Both the position numbers and the translations under genes were made by a program. This document shows positions 55,038 to 62,372 of a stretch of 64,000 bases of DNA, one piece after another. The stretch comes from Dyadobacter linearis (lineage in GTDB: Bacteria > Bacteroidota > Bacteroidia > Cytophagales > Spirosomataceae): assembly GCF_907165045.1 (NCBI RefSeq), contig NZ_CAJRAU010000001.1:186001-250000 (forward strand), in the 5' to 3' direction. Within the stretch, counting starts at the first letter, position 1; every line of letters begins with the position of its first letter. The notes under the pieces were generated by a model that searched no databases, was not told the DNA's origin, and saw only the letters and a program-made list of their open reading frames with translations.

Positions 55038-55194
55038 AGCTCCGGAGGAGCAACCTGTTTATAGAAATGAGAATGAATCAAGTTTGCATGGCTCCAGCGG
55101 AGCCTCCTGTAATTTTAGGATAAACAGGAAGCCCCGCCGGGGCTGTGTGACTATGGATTGGCGTTTTCTAGAAACAGGGAGCTGCTCTGCGGCT
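55038..55194. repeat. REP-like hairpin module 4
   Basis: Same layout as module 2. The final hairpin is imperfect (AGCTGCTCTGCGGCT), and homology to the array stops here, marking its right border. Confidence 0.75.
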
Positions 55195-55405
55195 ATTGAA
55201 TTCGGTAACAAGAGACTTTCATTGTTTGAGCCAAAGTTTGAGTTTTCGTCCTACAAACTTTCCCTCAGATTCCAAATTTCCAGAAACTTCTCCACCGGAC
55301 TGCAACTTGCAAATAAAAATACAAAAGTTTCATTTCCTTACTTTTTTCTTTTTAATTGCATTCTGCTATTCCTAACCGTCCATTAATCTTTCCGCCTCCC
55401 ATACC

Positions 55406-57784
55406 ATGGTATTTACCTACAAAAGTTTAACTACCCCCCTTCACATTCTAATTAGCAAGCGATGGACAGGCCTCGGTCTGTTTGCATTTAAAAAGCCGAA
55501 ATTATCAGGCAAGAGCTCCCTGCTGCTTTGCTGCTGCGTTTTCCTCACAATGTTTTCAGTAAACGCACAAGTGAATGCAGCTCGCACAGTAGCTGCTAAA
55601 ACAGGCAGCCCCGGCTCAGCGCTGCTTCCTCTTCCGCAGCAAATGCAGCTGACTGATAAAACCTTCACAATCAGCAAAAGCTGGAAGATCGTCTCCGATC
55701 GCGCGTCGGTACCAGCGGAGGTTTTAAAAGGTTTCCAAGAAGATTTAAAGAACGCAGGTTTGCCCCTTTCCGTCGGAACAAATGGCAGCTCACCTGCGAT
55801 TCGGCTGGTTGTGAAAAAGGGTTCGGTAAAAATTGGTACAAGTGTCGACACAAACCGGGCTGCACTTACGCGCCAGGCTTACCAACTAAGCTTAAAGCCT
55901 GAGGCTGTGACCATTACGGCAAATGATCCGCAGGGTTTGTATTACGGCATTCAGACTTTAATGCAACTACTTCGCGCACAAGCGCCTAAAATGCAGCTTC
56001 CCGAAGGAGAAATTACTGACTGGCCCAATGTGGAAGTACGGATGATTTATTGGGATGATGCGCATCATGTGGAGAAACTGGCTGCATTGAAGCGCATTAT
56101 CCGGCAGGCTTCGACATATAAAATCAATGCATTTTCGATCAAATTGGAGGGACATTTTCAATATAAGTCTGCCCCGGCGATTGTCGAACCTTATGCATTG
56201 ACGCCGGAAGAATACCGCGAGATGGCGGATTATGCAAAGGCGCATTATGTCGACTTAGTACCGTTTCTGGACGCGCCGGCGCACGTTTCTTTTATCCTGA
56301 AACACCCTGAATACCGCAAGCTGCGCCTGATTGACGACATTAATTACCAGTTTTCAGTTACCAATCCTGAAACATTCAAACTGCTCGATGCGATGTTCAG
56401 CGAGCTGATCAATGCGAGCAAAGGCAGCAAGTTCATTATCCTTTCCAATGACGAAGCTTATTATACTGGTAAGGCTCCTTCGGAAAAAGCAATGGCGGAT
56501 AGCCTGGGTGGGAATGGAAAGTTACTTGCCTGGTTTATCAAGAAAATGGCCGATAGACTGCACGAACAAGGTCGCACAGTTCTTTTTTGGGGTGAATTCC
56601 CATTGAGAAAAGAGGATATCACTGCATTGCCTTCGCACATAGTAAATGGCGTTTATAACAAAGCGATTGCGGCAGATTACAAAAAGCACGGGATCAGACA
56701 GTTTGTCTATACAGCTACCCAGGGCGCAGAGCCTATTTTCCCAAACTATTATCCATTGCATACAAAAACAGCTGTGATGGCGGATGGAAGTGACCGCTCT
56801 TCGGGCCGGGTGGCCGATATGTTCCGGGAGATCGGGACTGCTTTTTCAGCCAACTTATCGTCTTTCATGGGCGTAGTAATTGCGGGCTGGGCCGATGCCG
56901 GGCTGCATCCTGAAACTTTCTGGCTGGGCTATGCGACTGCCACGGCTGCGGGGTGGAACAACAATAACCTCACTCCTGCCGACGCCTCGGCCAGGTTTAT
57001 GAATGCGTTTTACGGACCTGCGCAAAAAGATATGGACAGCGTTTACCGCGTTCTGAGCGTGCAGGCAGAGTTTCATACCGAAAGCTGGGACTGGATCGCG
57101 TCGCCCTGGCGACCGATGATCAAGGGAAATTCGGACAGCCTTTTCCTGCAACCTGAAAAAGACCAGACTTTGCCTCTATTGCCTGTGCCGGAAACGGGTA
57201 CATTGGCGATTTCAAACAAAACTTACCCCGTGAATGCACAGCGTTTGACAACTGCGCAAGCTATGCTTCCGCGAAATAAATATGCATTGCAATTGCTAAA
57301 AGAGAACAAATCGCGTGCTGGAAAGCAGCTTTACAATCTGGAAGTGCTCGAATCGGTAGCAGCAATATGCGGGCAAAATTTGCGGATGCTGGTTACATTA
57401 AATCAGGTGACAGACGCGTTGCAAAAAGCGTCTTCGGCTGGCAACCCGTCAGCTGCGGTAAAGCAACTGGATGCGGCAATGGAAATGGTTAGCAAGTTGA
57501 AACAACAGCGAGACAGTACGCTCGCATTCGTGACAAAAATCTGGTATAAAGAATGGCAGCCGCTGGTTGAAGAAGCCAACGGACGCAAATATCTGCACCA
57601 GGTAGATGATATCAAAGACCACCAGCCCGTGCGCACCATCGACCTTAGCTACTTGATTTACAGAGAATTACATTATCCGTTGGATCAATGGTGGAACGAT
57701 GTACAGAAAGTGCGGAACGATTATGCGAAGCAGCACAATTTACCTTTGGTGAACAAGCAATTGAATTGGGAGAAGTATAAATAG
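55406..57784 (+). CDS. GH20 beta-N-acetylhexosaminidase
   Basis: A 792-residue exported enzyme. A long basic N-tail precedes the signal helix ('SLLLCCCVFLTMFSVNAQ', about 40-57). The GH20b-type N-domain starts at 'LLPLPQQMQLTDKTFTIS' and contains 'LYYGIQTLMQLL'. The TIM barrel has 'VEVRMIYWDDAHHVEKLAAL' and the catalytic Asp349-Glu350 pair in 'FIILSNDEAYY', used for substrate-assisted hydrolysis of terminal GlcNAc or GalNAc. 'GRTVLFWGEFPL' and 'GVVIAGWADAGLHPETFW' are later barrel strands. A C-terminal helical region of about 200 residues follows. The usual 'HxGGDE' is replaced by 'LSNDE', so this is a divergent subgroup. The location next to the GalNAc locus supports action on GalNAc-containing glycans. 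Confidence 0.85.
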   Translation: MVFTYKSLTTPLHILISKRWTGLGLFAFKKPKLSGKSSLLLCCCVFLTMFSVNAQVNAARTVAAKTGSPGSALLPLPQQMQLTDKTFTISKSWKIVSDRASVPAEVLKGFQEDLKNAGLPLSVGTNGSSPAIRLVVKKGSVKIGTSVDTNRAALTRQAYQLSLKPEAVTITANDPQGLYYGIQTLMQLLRAQAPKMQLPEGEITDWPNVEVRMIYWDDAHHVEKLAALKRIIRQASTYKINAFSIKLEGHFQYKSAPAIVEPYALTPEEYREMADYAKAHYVDLVPFLDAPAHVSFILKHPEYRKLRLIDDINYQFSVTNPETFKLLDAMFSELINASKGSKFIILSNDEAYYTGKAPSEKAMADSLGGNGKLLAWFIKKMADRLHEQGRTVLFWGEFPLRKEDITALPSHIVNGVYNKAIAADYKKHGIRQFVYTATQGAEPIFPNYYPLHTKTAVMADGSDRSSGRVADMFREIGTAFSANLSSFMGVVIAGWADAGLHPETFWLGYATATAAGWNNNNLTPADASARFMNAFYGPAQKDMDSVYRVLSVQAEFHTESWDWIASPWRPMIKGNSDSLFLQPEKDQTLPLLPVPETGTLAISNKTYPVNAQRLTTAQAMLPRNKYALQLLKENKSRAGKQLYNLEVLESVAAICGQNLRMLVTLNQVTDALQKASSAGNPSAAVKQLDAAMEMVSKLKQQRDSTLAFVTKIWYKEWQPLVEEANGRKYLHQVDDIKDHQPVRTIDLSYLIYRELHYPLDQWWNDVQKVRNDYAKQHNLPLVNKQLNWEKYK

Positions 57785-57799
57785 CAATAGCCTTCAAAA

Positions 57800-60262
57800 T
57801 TAAAATTCTCTTTCACCGAATTCACTTGCCGGCATTTTGCTCTTTTTAGAGGTTTGGTTGAGGTTATAGCTCAGGTTTAAAAGAATGATATCGGTCTCCT
57901 GAATGTAATTGGTTGTCGTGAAAAAATCTTTTCCGAAAGTGGTAATCCGCTGTCGGTTCGAGCCTATTAAACCCAGATCTACATTTTGCCATTGAAGTGT
58001 CGCGGAGACTTTCCCTTTTAAAAATGTTTTTCTTGCGGATAAATTGGGTGTCACAAAACGCGAATCCTCCCCTTGTGCAGTTACGCGTTTTGACAAATAA
58101 TTCACCGACGCCTGTACCTGCAAAGTCTTGGAAAACTTCCAGGTTGTATTGGCATTGATCGAATAAACCCAGCTGGCTGTATTCACCGGTACCGTTTCAT
58201 CGAAAAGCGCTCCTTTTATTTTGTAGTGATAAAGATTTGCGCCGGCGTAAACCTGCCACCATTTTGCAAGGTCCACGGTGCTGCCCGCTTCAACGCCCCA
58301 GGATGTTGCGAGCCCGGCATTGGTGTAAATCCGGTTCAAAATCGTGTCATTATAAACGCTGTTGACCCGATTCACTACATTCTTAATGCGCTGGTTGTAA
58401 AGCGTCGCAAAAACGCTGCCTATCTTAAAATCTTTGACTAGCCCGAGTTCAGACAAGTCGATAAATTCGGGCAGGATATCCGGGTCGCCCGATTCCAGCG
58501 TTTCTGAATGCTCCCGCTCGGGAAAAGGGTTGAGCTCACTGTTTGTCGCGCGCTGCACGCGTTTGCTGTAACCAGCCCGCGCACGAAGCGATTTGGCAAG
58601 CTGATACTGCAAATTCAGGGACGGGAAGAGATTAGACAGATCCAGGTTGCGCGCTTCCTCGCTGCCAGCCGTAAATGCGCGGGTGGAATATTCGTAACGC
58701 AAGCCGACTACATATTCCAGTTTGGCCCGCTGCGCAGAATATTGGCCGTAAACCGAATGAATCTGGTTCACTACCTCGGTATTGCTGCTAAAATCCGGAA
58801 CAATATTGAACACGCCGGTTTCCAGATCAAGATCCAGATATTGAAAATTACCTTTCTGTACCTGTTTCCGGTACTGGTAGCCAGTTTCCAACTTCCCCCG
58901 ACGCACGTTTACAGTATAATCCCCTTTCACCCGAAACGCATTCAGCGGGTTCTCACTTGGGTTGCGGCTGCTTTGCAGAATAACATTCCGCTCCGGCTCC
59001 TGCATATTGAGATTGGTCGTAAGCCCCTCCAAATCAGCATATTCTACCAGCCCCGAAACAGCAAGTGCCGATTTGTTTTTGAAAGTGTGTGTATAATCCA
59101 GGTTTCCCAATGTTACCCTTCCCGACTTGCGGGCAACATTGGAATTAAAGTAAGTAATGCGCCCGATGTTGTCGCCGGTTGCCAGATCTGTTTTTGTATT
59201 GTGATAAACAATGTCGGCGCGGCGTGACTGGGAACGATACCCGGTGTAAAATCCAGCCGAAAATGCGTCACTGGCACGTGGCGTAAATGAAAGAGAACCC
59301 CGTGCAGTATAGTTATACCGCATAAAACTCCGCTCCCCGTCCGACGGGAACGAGGTGAATACATTGTCAATCGTCGTGTTTACATCGCCGGTCCGTTGCC
59401 CGGCGATATCATTCCGTAAATAATTCCCACTCAGACTTACATCCCACTTTTCCGAGCGTACATTGAATGTAGCGTCCGCACCAAACCGGACGGGATTATG
59501 CAGATTGTTGTACCTATAAATAGCAGGTAACCCGCCCTGTATATTGGCCGTGAACGATTTGCTACCCGGTACAGCAGCTTTTGTAGTAATATTAATAATC
59601 CCCGATTTTCCGTCCGGGTCGTAACGTGCAGATGGCGAAGTGATTACTTCCACGTTTTGGATCGTATTCGCCGGGATCTGGCTCAAAATTGTCGCCGCAT
59701 CGGTTTGTACCGGTTTTCCATTGATCAGTACCAAAAAACCGGACGAGCCGCGCAAGGTAATGTCGCCTTCGCTATTGATGGTCACAGACGACGTGTTCCT
59801 TAATACGTCAATAGCGGTTCCCCCCTGGCTGTTGAGAAATTTGTCGGCCCGGTAAACCTGCCTGTCGATCCTTGCATCGAGCATTTGCCGGTCGGCGGTG
59901 ACACTCACCTCGCGCAATGTCCTGGGATCAGCTTCCATCGCAATAGGCGGAATTTCAACCAAGTTCTGGTTTTCAGAAACAGCGGTCAGCGGCACGGTGG
60001 ACTTGCTGTAACCTATATATTGCGTTTGCAGGTAATACAAGCCGGGAGCAACCTTTTCTAATTTGAAATACCCTTTTTCAGAGGTAAGCAAACCGGTCAC
60101 CAATGTGGAATCCTGACTTTTAAAAAGCGCTACCGAACAGTAACCCAAAGGTTCGCCGGTTTGCCTGTCGGTCACTCTGCCGGTCAGCGTGGTGCCCGTT
60201 TGCGCCTGAGTTGGTAATAGGGAAGTGAGTAAAAAAAGCAGGACTATCTGAAAGGATCTCAT
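57800..60262 (-). CDS. TonB-dependent receptor, outer-membrane beta-barrel family
   Basis: An 820-residue outer-membrane protein with signal peptide 'IVLLFLLTSLLPTQAQ'. A carboxypeptidase-like regulatory domain follows (about 24-105; 'LTGRVTDRQTGEPLGYCSVA'). The plug is about 115-225 ('GTAIDVLRNTSSVTINSEGD', 'ITLRGSSGFLVLINGKPV', 'SPSARYDPDGKSGIINI'). The rest is a large beta-barrel of the CirA-like/OMP_b-brl_3 kind. It is not a SusC protein and has no SusD partner, so a siderophore, metal complex or peptide is as likely as a sugar. The minus-strand AraC gene ends 98 bp upstream and may control it. A -7 box is seen at 60303-60310. Confidence 0.9.
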   Translation of the reverse strand: MRSFQIVLLFLLTSLLPTQAQTGTTLTGRVTDRQTGEPLGYCSVALFKSQDSTLVTGLLTSEKGYFKLEKVAPGLYYLQTQYIGYSKSTVPLTAVSENQNLVEIPPIAMEADPRTLREVSVTADRQMLDARIDRQVYRADKFLNSQGGTAIDVLRNTSSVTINSEGDITLRGSSGFLVLINGKPVQTDAATILSQIPANTIQNVEVITSPSARYDPDGKSGIINITTKAAVPGSKSFTANIQGGLPAIYRYNNLHNPVRFGADATFNVRSEKWDVSLSGNYLRNDIAGQRTGDVNTTIDNVFTSFPSDGERSFMRYNYTARGSLSFTPRASDAFSAGFYTGYRSQSRRADIVYHNTKTDLATGDNIGRITYFNSNVARKSGRVTLGNLDYTHTFKNKSALAVSGLVEYADLEGLTTNLNMQEPERNVILQSSRNPSENPLNAFRVKGDYTVNVRRGKLETGYQYRKQVQKGNFQYLDLDLETGVFNIVPDFSSNTEVVNQIHSVYGQYSAQRAKLEYVVGLRYEYSTRAFTAGSEEARNLDLSNLFPSLNLQYQLAKSLRARAGYSKRVQRATNSELNPFPEREHSETLESGDPDILPEFIDLSELGLVKDFKIGSVFATLYNQRIKNVVNRVNSVYNDTILNRIYTNAGLATSWGVEAGSTVDLAKWWQVYAGANLYHYKIKGALFDETVPVNTASWVYSINANTTWKFSKTLQVQASVNYLSKRVTAQGEDSRFVTPNLSARKTFLKGKVSATLQWQNVDLGLIGSNRQRITTFGKDFFTTTNYIQETDIILLNLSYNLNQTSKKSKMPASEFGEREF

Positions 60263-60302
60263 GTTGAGTAAAAATGCATTTCCCGCCGTTTTAGCGGACC
60301 TG

Positions 60303-60310
60303 CAAATTTA
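60303..60310 (-). promoter_or_regulatory. Bacteroidota -7 promoter box of the TonB receptor
   Basis: On the minus strand TAAATTTG followed by C matches TAnnTTTGc exactly, about 41 bp upstream of the receptor start. No convincing TTTG lies at the ideal -33 distance, as often happens with activator-dependent promoters. The neighbouring AraC regulator could supply that activation. Confidence 0.55.
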
Positions 60311-60360
60311 ACCCTACAAGATTAGTAGACTTTGTACATCCATGCCTATTTCTGGTACAT

Positions 60361-61176
60361 TCAGGAAATTCCTTTTCGGTAAATACCCGGGAGTACACCT
60401 GTCTGCCGTTTGAAGAACTTATTGAAGTGTGAAGCGTCAGCAAACCCAAGTTCGAATGCGAGCTCGGTCAGGTTTTTCTGAGAATATAAAAGCAGTTTTT
60501 TCGATTCAGCTGTCAACTTTTCATTGATCACCGCGCTGGCAGTTGTTCCCAAAAACCGCTTACAGGCTGTATTAAGTGTTTTGGGAGTGGTATTTAAGGC
60601 TTCGGCATAAAACTTGGCTTCATGGTTTGCTCTGTATTCCGAATCCAGCAACGTGAAAAAAGTTTTCAGTAATACCGGAAACGACAGGGTTTGTTCCGCT
60701 TTGATTTCGCGTTTGAGCAAATTGAATATCAGGAGCAGGTACGTCTGGATCACAGCCTGATAATTGCTCTCGCCTTTCAGATATTCAGATTCAATACTAT
60801 TAAAGATCCCGCTGAACACTTCGCTCTTTCCTTCCAGGTTAAACCCACTTGGGAAAGGCAACGGAAATGTCTGGAACAGATCATGATATAACGGGTGATC
60901 CAGCAGAAAATCCTTTTGGATCATAGCTACAAAACCTTTCGGGATCTCCGTCAGCTCCCAGCTGTGGATCTGGCCGGGCATGATCAGATAGAGGCTGTAT
61001 GGTTTGACGGGAAACCGGTTAAAATCAATCTGATGAAAACCCGCTCCTTGTTCCAGATAAATGATTTCGAGATATTCCTTGTGCCCGTGCGGGTTGGTGG
61101 TTTTTATCTCCTCCTTCATCCTTTTGATCCTGAATAGCTCTTTCGCATTCAGCTTGTTCTTAATCGGGACTTCCAT
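60361..61176 (-). CDS. AraC-family transcriptional regulator with cupin-like sensor
   Basis: A 271-residue cytoplasmic regulator. The N-terminal half is a cupin-like ligand domain ('HKEYLEIIYLEQGAGFHQID', 'SLYLIMPGQIHSWEL'). The C-terminal double HTH has 'FYAEALNTTPKTLNTACKRF' and 'LTELAFELGFADASHFNKFF' followed by 'RQTGVLPGIYR'. It lies 98 bp upstream of the TonB receptor on the same strand, so it may activate that gene in response to the imported compound. The ligand is unknown. Confidence 0.9.
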   Translation of the reverse strand: MEVPIKNKLNAKELFRIKRMKEEIKTTNPHGHKEYLEIIYLEQGAGFHQIDFNRFPVKPYSLYLIMPGQIHSWELTEIPKGFVAMIQKDFLLDHPLYHDLFQTFPLPFPSGFNLEGKSEVFSGIFNSIESEYLKGESNYQAVIQTYLLLIFNLLKREIKAEQTLSFPVLLKTFFTLLDSEYRANHEAKFYAEALNTTPKTLNTACKRFLGTTASAVINEKLTAESKKLLLYSQKNLTELAFELGFADASHFNKFFKRQTGVLPGIYRKGIS

Positions 61177-61254
61177 TTTATAATTTCTTAATTCTGAGAT
61201 AAAAACGCTTTCAGCTGCGCCACTAGTTTGAAAATTGATCGGGCGGGAATCTCA

Positions 61255-62325
61255 TTAACGTAATATATTCCCCGTTTCTGTGATCAGCGACTCCATAAGT
61301 TCCGCCGCTTTGGTGTGTTTTAGATTAACATTATTTTGCCCCGACCAGAAATTGATCATATCCGTTTTTCCCTGTGCAACGGCTGCCTCTCTCAGTGGCC
61401 CTACCAATCGGGCCTGAAGTGGGAACGGGAGCACTTCTGTTTCATATTTAACTTCCTCGGTAATGCGGTTGCGGACCATCCTGCCCATTCTGCCGGTGAG
61501 CGACTTGGAAAGCACCGTGTATTTGCCTTCGTCGGAAAAGATCCTCGCTTTGTGAACTTCCGCCGCATTGGACTCGTCGGTTACCATAAAAGCCGTTCCC
61601 AGTTGTGCGGCATCTGCTCCTAATGTCAACATAGCAGCAATACCTTTTCCATCCGCAATCCCACCCGCAGCGATAACCGGTGTTTTGATCCTGGCTTTGA
61701 GTTGTTGGACCAATGAAAAAGTGCCCGTTAAAGAGTCGCTTGCGGGCCTCAGAAACGAAGGTCGGTGGCCACCTGCTTCAAATCCTGCTGCCACAATGGC
61801 GTCGACATTGGCTTCTTCCAGCGCCAGCGCTTCGTCCAGCGTAGTAGCCGCACCGACCGTCTTGATCCCGAGTCTGCGGGCTTCATTTAAGATTTCAATA
61901 GAAGGAATTCCAAAAATAAAGCTGAAAACCGCCGGCCTGATCCGGAAAATCGCCTCGACCTGCTTCTCGAACTTCGAGGGAATATCGGTATCCAGCTCCG
62001 GCATTGGTATACTCAGTTCATCATAATATGGTTGAAAAAGTGCCTTTATCCTGCTCATGCTTTCCTCGGGAAAATTCGTCAGCCGATCGTCGACATCTGA
62101 AACCCAGAGATTGATATTATAGGGCTTATCGGTCAGCAGCCTGATCGACTTATCGACTTCCAGGATCTGTTCAGGGGTTAAGGTATAGGCACCGAAACCA
62201 CCCAATCCACCCGCATTCGAAATGGCCGCAAGCAGTTCTGGTGATGAAAACCCGCCGCCCATCGGGCCAAGCAGGATCGGATATTTGATTCCAAGCAGGC
62301 TGGTAATTTTCGTTTCATTCCACAT
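61255..62325 (-). CDS. Nitronate monooxygenase / FabK-like flavoprotein
   Basis: A 356-residue FMN-binding TIM-barrel protein of the 2-nitropropane dioxygenase family. It has 'YPILLGPMGGGFSSPELLAA', 'AGGLGGFGAYTLTPEQI', 'AAGFEAGGHRPSFLRP' with the family His, 'PVIAAGGIADGKGIAAML' and 'GADAAQLGTAFMVTDES', which form the FMN phosphate site. It could oxidise nitronates to keto-acids or be an enoyl-ACP reductase-like enzyme; the sequence alone does not decide. It begins 47 bp after the stop of the PBP1A gene on the same strand. Confidence 0.9.
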   Translation of the reverse strand: MWNETKITSLLGIKYPILLGPMGGGFSSPELLAAISNAGGLGGFGAYTLTPEQILEVDKSIRLLTDKPYNINLWVSDVDDRLTNFPEESMSRIKALFQPYYDELSIPMPELDTDIPSKFEKQVEAIFRIRPAVFSFIFGIPSIEILNEARRLGIKTVGAATTLDEALALEEANVDAIVAAGFEAGGHRPSFLRPASDSLTGTFSLVQQLKARIKTPVIAAGGIADGKGIAAMLTLGADAAQLGTAFMVTDESNAAEVHKARIFSDEGKYTVLSKSLTGRMGRMVRNRITEEVKYETEVLPFPLQARLVGPLREAAVAQGKTDMINFWSGQNNVNLKHTKAAELMESLITETGNILR

Positions 62326-62372
62326 ATTTCCGGCTTCCAGATTTGTCAGTTATTTTGTTTAAAATTTTCTCG

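Larger units (their letters stand above)
53558..55194. repeat. Tandem array, three 537-bp units plus a partial fourth
   Basis: Units begin at 53558, 54095 and 54632, each at the motif TAGAAACAGGGAGCCGCTC. A 27-bp partial fourth unit begins at 55168; the third spacing is 536 bp because one G is missing near 55160. By eye the units are about 95% identical, differing mostly by single bases. Each unit holds the right half of one REP-like module, a conserved stretch with 'TTGATATAATTGTTACGCAG', a decayed AraC-type fragment and the left half of the next module. The same broken reading frame occurs in all three, so the decay came before the duplications. Confidence 0.9.
53113..55405. other. 2.3-kb gene-free region: gene remnants and repeats
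   Basis: No intact coding sequence is visible. From left to right there is about 110 bp with nothing recognisable, a decayed XRE-type regulator (about 53227-53430), then four REP-like hairpin modules alternating with three copies of a decayed AraC-type fragment, and finally about 210 bp of unique AT-rich leader before the GH20 gene. The whole looks like a site of past insertions and duplication. Confidence 0.8.

Noticed and set aside
53558-55194. Possible CRISPR array
   Set aside because: The repeat unit is 537 bp with no short repeat-spacer pattern and no cas genes nearby.
55084-55386. 100-codon open frame at the right end of the repeat array
   Set aside because: Its first third is REP-module sequence and the rest is AT-rich leader. 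It has no domain, and the equivalent frame in the other repeat units is not maintained.
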